DNA of 64,000 bases from NCBI RefSeq assembly GCF_014873875.1, contig NZ_JADBEM010000001.1, positions 8,990,001 through 9,054,000 on the forward strand. Reading direction: 5' to 3'. Shown one piece after another: positions 8,612 to 16,690 of this stretch. Every line of letters begins with the position of its first letter. The first letter of the stretch is position 1. A program made the position numbers and the translations under genes. The notes under the pieces are model-generated. The model saw nothing but the letters and a program-made list of their open reading frames with translations. It was not told the DNA's origin and ran no database searches. The DNA is from Actinopolymorpha pittospori. GTDB taxonomy: Bacteria > Actinomycetota > Actinomycetes > Propionibacteriales > Actinopolymorphaceae.

Positions 8612-8646
8612 ACGCGCCGGTCGAACCCTGGGTTCGGCCGGCGCGT
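8612..8646 (+). terminator. intrinsic terminator after the GlsB-like gene
   Basis: Long stem ACGCGCCGG-T-CGAACCC / GGGTTCG-G-CCGGCGCGT with one T/G step, closed by a tiny loop, then TCTTGTCT. Located 48 bases past the stop. Confidence 0.75.
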
Positions 8647-8678
8647 TCTTGTCTGTCGAGGCGTTCTTGTCTGTCGAG
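8643..8678. repeat. 18-bp perfect tandem duplication
   Basis: GCGTTCTTGTCTGTCGAG occurs at 8643-8660 and again directly at 8661-8678, starting within the right arm of the terminator at 8612-8646. A local slippage duplication. Confidence 0.85.
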
Positions 8679-8720
8679 GTAGATGCGGCCCGGTGGGCAC
8701 GTCGGCGCCGCCGAGTCGTG

Positions 8721-8766
8721 CCGCTTGCTCCGTCTGTTCCTCGGCCCGCTTGCTCCGTCTGTTCCT
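8721..8766. repeat. 21-bp direct repeat, period 25, reaching the ferritin-like stop codon
   Basis: The 21-mer beginning CCGCTTGCTCCGTC is found at 8721-8741 and 8746-8766. The second copy overlaps the stop codon of the leftward ferritin-like gene (8765-8767). Confidence 0.85.
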
Positions 8767-9499
8767 ACGACTGCAGCCCGAGCGTCGCCATCCGCTCGGC
8801 GTGCTTCTCGGTCAGCCGCGCGAACATCCGTCCGATGGCGGCGAGGTCCATGCCGGGACGGTCCACGCCACCGACCAACAGCGCGGTCAGGACGTCGCGC
8901 TCGGCCGCGACCCGCTGCGCCTGGGACAACGCTTCCCCGACAAGTCGCCGCCCCCACAGCGCGAGGCGCCCGCCGACCCGCGGATCCTCCGCAATGGCCC
9001 GGCGAACCCGGTCGACGACGAACGCCGCGTGGCCGGAGTTTTCCAGCACCTCCAGGACCAGCGCCCGGGTGTCGGCGTCGACGTAGGCCGCGACCTCGCG
9101 GTAGAAGTCGGTGGCGATGCCGTCACCGACGTAGGCCTTGACCAGTCCCTCGAGCCAGTCCGCTGGTGCCGTGTGGCGGTGGAACCCGTCCAGGGCCTCC
9201 TGGAACGGCCGCATCGCCGACACCGGCTCCACGCCGAGGTCATGAAGCCGGTCGCGCAGCCGCTCGTAGTGGTGGAACTCCGTCACCGCAAGGGCGGCCA
9301 GTGCGGCCTTGTCCTCCAGGGTCGGGGCCAGCGTGGCGTCGTCCGCCAGCCGCTCGAACGCCGTGAGCTCGCCGTAGGCGAGGACGCCGAGCAGGTCGAT
9401 CACCGCCGGGCGGTAGATCGGATCGTCGTAGGCCGCGACTCCCGCGGACGCGGATCGATCCTGCGTGGTGGCGGGCGGATTCTCAGCGCTCTCGCTCAT
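8765..9499 (-). CDS. ferritin-like fold protein (Rv3210c/MiaE-like family)
   Basis: A 244-residue, mostly helical protein of the actinobacterial family that includes Rv3210c and is annotated as ferritin-like or tRNA hydroxylase-like. The segment LLGVLAYGELTAFERLADDA with a later FHHYERLRDRL gives the Glu/Glu-x-x-His style pattern of a ferritin-like four-helix bundle; a second pair (DFYREVAAYV, VLENSGHAAFV) is less canonical, so iron binding is not certain. Start: ATG at 9499; a GTG at 9520 preceded by GAAGGGG is an alternative adding seven residues. It is divergent from the RhlE-type helicase, as in M. tuberculosis. Confidence 0.85.
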   Translation of the reverse strand: MSESAENPPATTQDRSASAGVAAYDDPIYRPAVIDLLGVLAYGELTAFERLADDATLAPTLEDKAALAALAVTEFHHYERLRDRLHDLGVEPVSAMRPFQEALDGFHRHTAPADWLEGLVKAYVGDGIATDFYREVAAYVDADTRALVLEVLENSGHAAFVVDRVRRAIAEDPRVGGRLALWGRRLVGEALSQAQRVAAERDVLTALLVGGVDRPGMDLAAIGRMFARLTEKHAERMATLGLQS

Positions 9500-9671
9500 G
9501 GTGGTGAGCTTAGTGAGCACCCACCCCTTCGATCATGGTCGGCTCGCGCCCGGGTCGGAGATCGTCGCCACGCGCTCGAGATCATCGAGGATCGGCGGCG
9601 ACAGGCCGGGATCCGACAAAGATCCACACGGTCAGCGCGCCTGGTCAAGGGCCCGGGGCACGCGGCGGATA

Positions 9672-9712
9672 GACTCCCATGCGGGGAGTCGTCCCGGCAT
9701 GCGGACGTCCGC
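9672..9712 (+). other. structured 5' leader of the helicase gene
   Basis: GACTCCC-ATGCG-GGGAGTC (9672-9690) and the perfect 12-bp palindrome GCGGACGTCCGC (9701-9712) lie close together upstream of the helicase. The first hairpin would bury the only Shine-Dalgarno-like sequence (GGGGAG) for the ATG at 9699. Structured leaders are usual for cold-induced DEAD-box helicases; a regulatory role here is inferred. Confidence 0.4.
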
Positions 9713-9797
9713 CGCGGGGGCCCTTGATCCGGGCGCTATTCCGGGACAGGCCCATCCACAACGCCACCGAGCGTTACGAAACAAGAGGCGAAAAGCT

Positions 9798-11393
9798 CTG
9801 ACGACCTTCAAAGAACTTGGTGCGCTAGCCGACATCGTCGAGGCCCTGGCGCAGGTCGGCATCACCGACCCCTTCCCGATCCAGGAGATGGCGATCCCCA
9901 TCGCGCTCACCGGAACGGACCTGATCGCGCAGGCGCGGACGGGCACCGGTAAGACGCTCGCCTTCGGGATCCCACTCCTGCAGCGGATCGTCGCGCCCGG
10001 CGACGGGGACTTCGCCGACCTCGACGCGCCCGGCAAGCCGCAGGCGCTGGTCGTGGCGCCGACCCGGGAGCTCGCCCTCCAGGTGGCAGCCGACCTCCGC
10101 GTCGCCAGCAAGATCCGGTCCGTCCGCACCCTCACGGTCTACGGCGGCGTGCCCTACGAGCCGCAGCTCGACGCGCTGACCATCGGCGTCGAGGTCGTCG
10201 TCGGTACGCCCGGCCGGCTCCTCGATCTCGCCGACCGGCGAGCGCTCGATCTCTCCCACGTCAAGGTACTGGTCCTGGACGAGGCCGACCGGATGCTCGA
10301 CCTGGGCTTCCTGCCCGACGTCGAGCGGCTGATCTCCAAGACGCACGAGATGCGCCAGACCATGCTGTTCTCCGCCACTATGCCCGGCGTGATCGTGCAG
10401 TTGGCCCGGCGCCACATGCGTCACCCGATCAACGTCCGCGCGGAGGCGGCCGGGGAGAGCCAGGTCGTCCCCGCCACGGCACAGTTCGTCTACCGCTGTC
10501 ACGATCTCGACAAGCCCGAGGTGATGGCGCGCATCCTGCAGGCCGAGAGCCGCGGCCGGGTGATGATCTTCTGTACGACCAAGCGGGCCGCCCAACGGGT
10601 CGCCGACGATCTCGCCGAGCGTGGTTTCGAGGTGGCCGCCATCCACGGTGACCTGGGTCAGGTCGCGCGTGAGCGGGCGCTCGACCGCTTCCGTTCGGGG
10701 AAGGTGGACGTCCTCGTCGCCACCGACGTGGCCGCTCGCGGCATCGACGTCGAGGGTGTCACCCACGTCATCAACCACACCTGCCCCGATGACGAGAAGA
10801 CTTATGTCCACCGCATCGGGCGCACCGGTCGAGCCGGCGCGTCCGGTGTCGCGGTGACCTTCGTCGACTGGCCGGACCTCGCGCGCTGGAAGATGATCAA
10901 CAACGCCCTCGGGCTGCCGTTCGACCAGCCGGTCGAGACCTACTCCACCTCCGACCATCTCTTCCACGACCTCGGGATCCCGAAGGAAGTGATCGGCCAC
11001 GTGGGCGAGCCGCAGGGCGATACACGCTCCGGCGATCGGGAGAAGACGTCCGAGCGCCGGCCGCGTGGACGCCGACGGACCACTGGTGGCGGGCGAGCGT
11101 CGGAGGGCGCCCAGTCCGACGAACGCGAGGAGCGCGCCGAGCGGCCGCGGTCCAGCCGGGTCCGGCAGCGGCGCAGGCTGCGGGCTGGCGTGGTGGTCGC
11201 CGATCACGACGACTCTGACGCCGCGGCTCCCGACTCCGGAGGCGGCACGACGACGGCCACGGAAGGTAGCGAGGACAGCCCGGCCGGTGGCACGCGGCGG
11301 ACCCGCACCCGCACCCGGCGGCGCCGGAGCGGTTCGGGTGAAGCAGCTGCCGACCACGCCGAGTCCGGCCCCACCGCGGACGCCGGCTCCTAA
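9798..11393 (+). CDS. rhlE: DEAD/DEAH box RNA helicase, RhlE-like
   Basis: ATP-dependent RNA helicase with both RecA-like domains: Q-motif GITDPFPIQ, Walker A ARTGTGKT (K52), motif Ia PTRELALQ, DEAD box D161-D164, SAT, and the second-domain motifs CTTKRAAQ, ATDVAARGID and HRIGRTGRAG. The last 130 residues are Arg/Gly/Ser/Asp-rich and low complexity, a usual RNA-binding tail. Relatives start at the TTFKELG block, which here is preceded by CTG (9798) with AAGAGG nine bases upstream; the nearest standard start is ATG at 9699, giving 33 extra Arg/Pro-rich residues. I prefer CTG on family length. Orthologue of Rv3211 by position and sequence. Confidence 0.92.
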   Translation: MTTFKELGALADIVEALAQVGITDPFPIQEMAIPIALTGTDLIAQARTGTGKTLAFGIPLLQRIVAPGDGDFADLDAPGKPQALVVAPTRELALQVAADLRVASKIRSVRTLTVYGGVPYEPQLDALTIGVEVVVGTPGRLLDLADRRALDLSHVKVLVLDEADRMLDLGFLPDVERLISKTHEMRQTMLFSATMPGVIVQLARRHMRHPINVRAEAAGESQVVPATAQFVYRCHDLDKPEVMARILQAESRGRVMIFCTTKRAAQRVADDLAERGFEVAAIHGDLGQVARERALDRFRSGKVDVLVATDVAARGIDVEGVTHVINHTCPDDEKTYVHRIGRTGRAGASGVAVTFVDWPDLARWKMINNALGLPFDQPVETYSTSDHLFHDLGIPKEVIGHVGEPQGDTRSGDREKTSERRPRGRRRTTGGGRASEGAQSDEREERAERPRSSRVRQRRRLRAGVVVADHDDSDAAAPDSGGGTTTATEGSEDSPAGGTRRTRTRTRRRRSGSGEAAADHAESGPTADAGS

Positions 11394-11420
11394 GGCGTAG
11401 CTTCTCATTCAGTCACTGTG

Positions 11421-11450
11421 CGTGCGGGCCAGCCAAGGGCGGCCCGCACG
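11421..11450 (+). terminator. intrinsic terminator of the helicase gene
   Basis: Perfect 10-bp stem CGTGCGGGCC / GGCCCGCACG with a 10-nt loop, then TTGCGTTGTG; 27 bases past the stop. Confidence 0.75.
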
Positions 11451-11631
11451 TTGCGTTGTGCCCTCCCCGCCGCGATGGCTGGGGCGTGTCCTGCGGATCA
11501 TGGTCGAGTGGTGAGCGGGTCAAACCGCGCCCGGACGGCAAGGCGGAGGAGGATGCGCGTAGCGGTGTCCTACGCGTGACGACGACAACGCGGCCAGCCG
11601 GGATGCGGGGCACGCGAACCTTCGTGGAGGC

Positions 11632-12354
11632 TCAGGCGAGGACGATAACGGGGGTCCCCGGCGGAGCGAACTCCCACAGCGCCTTGGCGTCGACCGGCGC
11701 CTGCCGGACACAGCCGTCGGAGAGGGACTGCCCCAACTGGGCCGGAGTCTGTACGGGCTTGCCGCTCGCGATCGAGATCGGGATGTCGTGGAACCCGATG
11801 GCGGCGTTCTTGCCGAACGTGAACGTCACCATGTACTGCATGCGCTCGGTGCCGTGGTAACTGGTCGTGTAGCGGCGCTTGCGGATGACGTCGTAGCTGC
11901 CCGGCGAGACCTGGTTGAACTTCGTTCCCGACACGGGATACGAACGCTTCACGATGTTCTTGGCGTCGACGAGCCAGACGTGGTTGTCGCGGAGGGCGTA
12001 GACCACCCGCTTGCCCTTGCCGGTGCCCGTGGGCATCTCCGCGCCGACCATGGCACCGACGCTCGGGGTGGGTGGCGTCTTGGGGGTGGCGGACGTGGAC
12101 GACGGCTTCGGGTCGGCGGCCTGCTGGGTCGCCTCCGGGCTCTCCCGGCGGCTCCGATCGGCGATGTCGCGCGAGGCGCGAGACCCGATGTCGTCGGCAC
12201 CCGCGCTCGTGACGATGCTGGCGTCCTGCACCGGGATGATGCCCACGGCGCCCAGAACGGCGACCGCGAGGACCAGGACCGACAGGCCGGCCGCGATCAG
12301 GCGACCTCGGCGTAGACGGGGGCGCGGGCGTGACCGCGACGCGACGTGCCTCAT
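11632..12354 (-). CDS. L,D-transpeptidase (YkuD domain), membrane anchored
   Basis: A 240-residue cell-wall cross-linking or anchoring enzyme. Residues 1-17 are Arg-rich, then one transmembrane helix (about 20-42) and a Ser/Thr/Pro linker lead to a C-terminal YkuD domain. The catalytic motif is present: H189 in IGFHDIPIS and C215 in LSDGCVR. It would act outside the membrane on peptidoglycan stem peptides, forming 3-3 cross-links or related bonds. It lacks the immunoglobulin-like domain of mycobacterial Ldt proteins. It is divergent from the alpha/beta hydrolase gene, and the shared promoter region holds mirrored repeats. Confidence 0.9.
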   Translation of the reverse strand: MRHVASRSRPRPRLRRGRLIAAGLSVLVLAVAVLGAVGIIPVQDASIVTSAGADDIGSRASRDIADRSRRESPEATQQAADPKPSSTSATPKTPPTPSVGAMVGAEMPTGTGKGKRVVYALRDNHVWLVDAKNIVKRSYPVSGTKFNQVSPGSYDVIRKRRYTTSYHGTERMQYMVTFTFGKNAAIGFHDIPISIASGKPVQTPAQLGQSLSDGCVRQAPVDAKALWEFAPPGTPVIVLA

Positions 12355-12403
12355 GCCGTGTGCCTTTCGTCGTATCCGCTACCACGTCCGACGCACATAG
12401 TAG

Positions 12404-12454
12404 TGCTTGTGTCTCACGCAATTGCTCGGCCCGCTATGCCGTACGACACAAGCA
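12404..12454. promoter_or_regulatory. mirrored 10-bp operator-like elements in a divergent promoter region
   Basis: TGCTTGTGTC (12404-12413) and its exact reverse complement GACACAAGCA (12445-12454), 31 bp apart. Read toward each gene, each copy lies just upstream of a TAnnnT hexamer: TACTAT for the leftward transpeptidase and TAGCGT (12459-12464) for the rightward hydrolase. The symmetry suggests one regulator for both genes. Confidence 0.45.
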
Positions 12455-12458
12455 ACGC

Positions 12459-12464
12459 TAGCGT
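12459..12464 (+). promoter_or_regulatory. candidate -10 box of the hydrolase gene, leaderless
   Basis: TAGCGT, with eight bases to the ATG at 12473 and no ribosome site, the arrangement of a leaderless actinobacterial transcript. Confidence 0.45.
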
Positions 12465-12472
12465 GGCCCTTC

Positions 12473-13369
12473 ATGAGCACGCCGAGGTTCCTGGAGATAC
12501 CTAACGGTGTCGTCACTCGCCGTCTCGTGACCACCCGGGGGACGTTCGCCGCACTCGAAGCGGTACCACCCCGCGGGGATCGCGCGCCGGGTTCGACCGT
12601 CCTGTTGCTACCCGGGTGGACCGGGAGCAAGGAGGACTTTCTCTCCCTGCTCCTTCCCCTCACCCTGCGTGGGCGCCGCGTCGTCGCCGTCGACCAGCGT
12701 GGGCAGTTCGAAACACCCGGTCCGGATGATCCGGCCGCCTACCGGCTGGAGGAACTCGGGCTCGACGCCCTCGCCCTGGCGGGCGCCCTCGACGCCGGCC
12801 CGGTGCATCTGGTCGGCCACTCGTTCGGTGGGCTGATCGCCCGCGCGGCCGTGCTCGCGGCGCCGGGCGCCTTCACCTCGTTGACTCTGCTCGGTTCGGG
12901 CCCGTCCGGGCTCACCGGCCAGCGTGCCGGGCTGCTGAGCCTGATGGTCGAGGCCATCCCGACCCAGGGACTGCCCGCGGTCTACGCCGCGAAGCGTGAG
13001 CTCGAGCGGATGGAGGGTGTCGAGGACCCGCCGCCGGCGATCGAGGAGTTCCTCGCCAGGCGGTTCCGCGCCAACAACCCGGTCTCCCTCACCGAGATCA
13101 CCCGGCAACTCGTCAACGCACCGGACCTGGTGGCCGAACTCGCCTCCGTCGGACTGCCCACACACGTCGCGTGCGGCGTCGACGACGACGCGTGGAGCCC
13201 GGACGACCAGCGGCAGATGGCCGCGCGGCTGGCCGCGCACTTCACCCTGATCCCCGACGCGGGACACTCCCCGGCTGTCGACCAGCCGGACGCCACCGCG
13301 GCGATCCTCACCGACTACTGGGACGCGCTGGCGCGTTCCACTCAGCCGGTCGGAAACAACGCACCGTAG
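12473..13369 (+). CDS. alpha/beta hydrolase
   Basis: A 298-residue soluble alpha/beta-fold hydrolase. The nucleophile elbow is GHSFGG with S117; acid residue D237 lies in CGVDDDAWSP and the base H265 in DAGHSPAVDQP, so the triad is complete and correctly spaced. The oxyanion region is LLPGWTGSKED. Substrate cannot be assigned; esterase, lipase or haloperoxidase-like activity are all possible. Start ATG at 12473 has a -10-like TAGCGT eight bases upstream. Its 3' end overlaps the end of the convergent small membrane protein gene by 28 bp. Confidence 0.88.
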   Translation: MSTPRFLEIPNGVVTRRLVTTRGTFAALEAVPPRGDRAPGSTVLLLPGWTGSKEDFLSLLLPLTLRGRRVVAVDQRGQFETPGPDDPAAYRLEELGLDALALAGALDAGPVHLVGHSFGGLIARAAVLAAPGAFTSLTLLGSGPSGLTGQRAGLLSLMVEAIPTQGLPAVYAAKRELERMEGVEDPPPAIEEFLARRFRANNPVSLTEITRQLVNAPDLVAELASVGLPTHVACGVDDDAWSPDDQRQMAARLAAHFTLIPDAGHSPAVDQPDATAAILTDYWDALARSTQPVGNNAP

Positions 13370-13605
13370 GCGACGAAGCCGATCGCCCAGGCGACCAGCA
13401 GATAGACCCAGCCGCGGCCGGCCTTCTTGTTCTTCCACCCGAGCACGCTGAGGATGACGACGGGAACGAGCAGCGCGAGGCTCGCGGGTAGTTCACCGTC
13501 GTGTTGACCGAACGCCCACAGCGCCGCGAGCACCGACAGCGCGACCGTTGCGCCGCCGAGGAGCTTGCGTGGTTCCCCCAACAGGCGAATCAGATCCATG
13601 TGCAT
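13342..13605 (-). CDS. small three-helix membrane protein, function unknown
   Basis: An 87-residue protein with three hydrophobic stretches (about 16-33, 38-56 and 65-84) and a short basic loop KNKKAGRG. I do not recognise a family with confidence; similar small proteins in Nocardioidaceae are annotated as hypothetical. Two in-frame ATG codons (13605 and 13599) are both possible starts. The coding end overlaps the hydrolase end by 28 bp, convergent. Confidence 0.6.
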   Translation of the reverse strand: MHMDLIRLLGEPRKLLGGATVALSVLAALWAFGQHDGELPASLALLVPVVILSVLGWKNKKAGRGWVYLLVAWAIGFVAYGALFPTG

Positions 13606-13778
13606 ACCGTAGGTGTGGCTTCACCCCATGGCGAGCCCGGTGCCGGTTGGGGCCGGCACGGCGGTGCCCGGTGGACATGGGCGGGGCGGATGGGGCGAAC
13701 GGTTCGTCGTCCGGGCCTCTTCGCCGGCATCGCCGACGAGGCCTGACGTCGCACTGAGCCGGCGTCGCGTCCGCTCAG

Positions 13779-14735
13779 TCAGCCGATGTCAGGGGCGAGG
13801 CCGTCCCACGGGCGCAGGGTCGGGAACGCCGTACGCCCCTCCGGACAGCGGGCCGCGAAGTCGCACCACTGGCACTGCGGCCCGGGACGCGGCGGGAAGA
13901 TCCGATCCTGCTCGGCGGCGGAGAGGCCCTGTGCGTAGGCCGCGCCGGCCTCGGCCGCCTCCTCCCCCACCTGGTCGGCCCGGTCGAGGTGGCGCCGGAA
14001 CGACTCCGGCGTGTGGTCCCAGGCGACCACCGAACCGGTCGGCAGGTGGTGGAGCTCGACCCGGCGGCACGGACGGCGCAGGGTGCGCGCGGCGGCCGCG
14101 GCGTAGACGGCGAGGGCGAGCGACCCGCGCGCGTCCGCGGTGGTCAGAACGCGGCGCCCGGTCTTGTAGTCGACGACGACGAGTTCGACCTCGTCGCTGT
14201 CGCGATCGGCATCGTCGACGTTGTCGTCGTCCGGGTCATCGCCATCGTCGTCATCGTCATCGTCGTCCAGGTCGTTCCGGAATCCCTCCGGGCGAAGGTC
14301 GATGCGGTCGACCCGGCCGGACAGCGCGAGGGTCCCGGTGGTGAGGGCCACCGTGCGTTCGACCCCGATCGGGTCGTCGTCTGGATCGAGCCGGGTGACG
14401 TAGTTTTCCACCAGCCCCGCGGCGTACTCCCACCACCGCTCGCTCTGGGCGTCGTCACGGAAGCCCTCGTCGATCCATGAACGACGCGCGATCTGGCCCG
14501 CGGCCTCCGGCGTGCGGCCTTCGACGGGCAGTCGCCACCAGGCGGCGAGGGCGGTGTGCACACTCGCGCCCACACTGTTGTGCGCCCACGGCGGGCCCTT
14601 CGGCGGTGTGGGCCGGTCGAGGTAGGTGAACCGGTAGCGGCGCGGACAGTCCAGCCAGCTCGTCAGCCGGGTCGGGGTCGCCCGGAACAGCCGACGGGGC
14701 ATCGCGTCGAAGCCGAGCTGTTCCATCGCGCTCAT
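13779..14735 (-). CDS. RecB-like PD-(D/E)XK exonuclease with Fe-S cysteines
   Basis: A 318-residue stand-alone nuclease domain of the RecB/AddB/Cas4 type. It has the catalytic Asp of SGRVDRIDL and the DxK of VVVDYKTGR. Four cysteines, C30 in DCPRRYRF and C288, C291, C297 in CQWCDFAARC, match the 4Fe-4S cluster of AddB-type nucleases. An insert of roughly 30 mostly acidic residues (bases about 14200-14272, a run of GTC/ATC repeats on the + strand) interrupts the region between the two catalytic motifs; such low-complexity inserts are not usual in the family. Likely role is DNA repair or end processing. Start ATG at 14735. Confidence 0.88.
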   Translation of the reverse strand: MSAMEQLGFDAMPRRLFRATPTRLTSWLDCPRRYRFTYLDRPTPPKGPPWAHNSVGASVHTALAAWWRLPVEGRTPEAAGQIARRSWIDEGFRDDAQSERWWEYAAGLVENYVTRLDPDDDPIGVERTVALTTGTLALSGRVDRIDLRPEGFRNDLDDDDDDDDGDDPDDDNVDDADRDSDEVELVVVDYKTGRRVLTTADARGSLALAVYAAAAARTLRRPCRRVELHHLPTGSVVAWDHTPESFRRHLDRADQVGEEAAEAGAAYAQGLSAAEQDRIFPPRPGPQCQWCDFAARCPEGRTAFPTLRPWDGLAPDIG

Positions 14736-14853
14736 GAGGTCATCCTGCCAACGTCCACCCCCCCGCCGGCCGCGGGGAGCGGGGTGTCCCGCGCGGAGTT
14801 CGGCGGTGGCGACGGCGACAGGTGCGAGGTGCCCGGCACCACTCGCATGTCTC

Positions 14854-15741
14854 CTATGTGCTTTTCGGGAGGTACGGCGCGGGCGTCGTATGCCCGGAGC
14901 GTTCGGCGGCGGCGCGCGCACGGTCGAGCAGACGCGCGAACTCGCCCTCGTCGGTGGTGTAACAGCCCAGGTCGTGGTCGGTCTTTCCGGCGCCGTGGTG
15001 GTCGCTCGACCCGAGGGCGGCCAGGTCGAGGTCGGCCGCGAGCGCGCGCAACTCCTTGCGCACCTCGGGTGAGTGATCGTGGTGGTCGACCTCGACTCCG
15101 GCGAGCCCCGACTCCGCCAGCTCACCGATCACCTCGTCGGTGAGGATCTTCCGGCTGGCGCGACCACGTGGGTGGGCGAGCACCGGCGCGCCGCCGGCGG
15201 CCAGCACCCGGTGGATGACCTCGGCGGGGCCGGGCGCGTAGCGGGTGACGTAGGCCGAACGGCCCTCGCTCAGCCAGCGGTCGAACGCGTCCCGCCGGTC
15301 GGTCGCGTAGCCGCGGGCGACCAGGGCGTCCGCGACGTGTGGGCGGCCCAGCGACGTGGCCGCACTCGACTGCGCGGCGACGTCCTCCGGGGTGAGCTCG
15401 ATGCCGTTCGCGCGCAGGCGCTCGAGGATGACCGGGACTCGCGCGTTGCGCCCGTCGCGGACGCGTCGCAGCGTCGCCACGAGTTCGGGGTCGGTGGGGT
15501 CGGGCAGATAGGCGAGCATGTGCACGCTCTTGCCGCCGAGCCGGCAGGAGACCTCCGCCCCGACCACGAGACCGATCCCGGCCCGCTCGGCCGCGGCGCG
15601 CGCCTCGTCCCAGCCCACGAAGGTGTCATGGTCGGTCAGTCCGAGGACGTCGACGCCGGCCGCGGCCGCCTTGGCAATTAGGACGGCGGGCGGGTCGGTC
15701 CCGTCCGAGCAACTCGAGTGCGAGTGCAGGTCGATGCGCAA
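14854..15741 (-). CDS. PHP domain metal-dependent phosphoesterase
   Basis: A 295-residue PHP-family phosphoesterase. Metal ligands appear in order: H6 and H8 (DLHSHSS), D13, then TDHD at 36-39, E in VGAEVS, H in SVHML, the late LAHPRG and GSSDHHG motifs. Relatives hydrolyse nucleotide 3'-phosphates or pAp-like substrates (YciV/RNase AM type). Start is TTG at 15741, chosen because GGAG lies five bases upstream and the protein then begins at the strand IDLHSHS; a GTG at 15777 would add 12 residues. Next to the DUF6758 gene on the same strand with a 147-bp gap. Confidence 0.9.
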   Translation of the reverse strand: MRIDLHSHSSCSDGTDPPAVLIAKAAAAGVDVLGLTDHDTFVGWDEARAAAERAGIGLVVGAEVSCRLGGKSVHMLAYLPDPTDPELVATLRRVRDGRNARVPVILERLRANGIELTPEDVAAQSSAATSLGRPHVADALVARGYATDRRDAFDRWLSEGRSAYVTRYAPGPAEVIHRVLAAGGAPVLAHPRGRASRKILTDEVIGELAESGLAGVEVDHHDHSPEVRKELRALAADLDLAALGSSDHHGAGKTDHDLGCYTTDEGEFARLLDRARAAAERSGHTTPAPYLPKST

Positions 15742-15888
15742 GTGGTCTCCAGCCGAACGGACGCCGGTCTCCCCCACGGTGTGCGGCGGGCATGCGAGAC
15801 GACCTTAGTGTCAGCCGACCCCGGGTGTCAGGACCACGAGCTGACATCTGGGCGCCCGGGTTACCTGCGAGCCCGCGCGAGCGACGGG

Positions 15889-16524
15889 TCACTCGCCGCG
15901 CAGCCGCGGCGTCAGCGCGCCGTAGGGCAGCAGGTCGACCTCGTGGCCGAGAGCGCGTAGGTCGACGAGGTCGATGGGCTCCAGCATCAGTGTGCCGGCC
16001 GTCTCCGGATGCAGGATCAGCCACAACCAGGACGCCGAGGACTCTCCCGCGTAGACAGCCCGGTCAGATAGGGCGTCCACCAGCCACAACGGGGTGGGAT
16101 GGCCGTCCGCCTCGACCTTGGCCTGCGGCGTACATCGACCGAACGCATCGCCCGGGTCGGTTCCCGTCAGTCCAGCGTAGTTCGCACCGAGTCCGACGCC
16201 CATCTCCTCGGCGACGAGCAGCAGCTCACCGGCTCCGCCGACCGGGTTGGGACCAGAACACGCCAGCACCGTGGCCCGAACACCCTCGATCTCGTTGCCC
16301 GCGTGTCCGACGCCGGTGACGACCCAGGCGTGCGGCAGCGGCCACGGCAGCCACATCGGGAGCCGGGACCGGGCAGCGAGCCAGCGGACGAGTTCCGGCG
16401 TGGGTTGGACGAACGGCTGTAACGGGGGCACCGGGCCGTGCACCGGACAGGTCCACCGGGTCTCCCAGGCCGAGGGGGCTCTGAGCAGGCGATGGCATCT
16501 CGGGCATAGGGGGTCGCCCTTCAT
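15889..16524 (-). CDS. DUF6758 family protein with zinc-ribbon N-terminus
   Basis: A 211-residue actinobacterial protein of unknown function. The N-terminus has CPRCHRLLRAP and then CPVHGPV, a likely zinc ribbon. After it comes LPLPHAWVVTGVGHAG and a long domain with PTPLWLVDALSDRAVYAGESS and LHPETAGTLMLEPIDLVDLR, which are characteristic of the DUF6758 family. It is found beside PHP, CorA and CBS/MgtE genes in many actinobacteria; no biochemical role is known. Confidence 0.85.
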   Translation of the reverse strand: MKGDPLCPRCHRLLRAPSAWETRWTCPVHGPVPPLQPFVQPTPELVRWLAARSRLPMWLPWPLPHAWVVTGVGHAGNEIEGVRATVLACSGPNPVGGAGELLLVAEEMGVGLGANYAGLTGTDPGDAFGRCTPQAKVEADGHPTPLWLVDALSDRAVYAGESSASWLWLILHPETAGTLMLEPIDLVDLRALGHEVDLLPYGALTPRLRGE

Positions 16525-16690
16525 AGGGACGACGCTCCTCCGGTTCCGGTCACCACGTCAAGGGGACGCGACGGCATTATGGCTGGTTGGAGGCGACTTC
16601 GAGACGACTTGGTGGCGGACTGGTGAGAGGACCGTCACGAGGCAGCGGCTGGATGATCATCGGGATCACCGACATGCCACGATTGCCCGC

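Noticed and set aside
9699..9797. N-terminal 33-residue extension of the helicase
   Set aside because: Arg/Pro-rich, absent in relatives and with its ribosome site inside a hairpin; not fully excluded.
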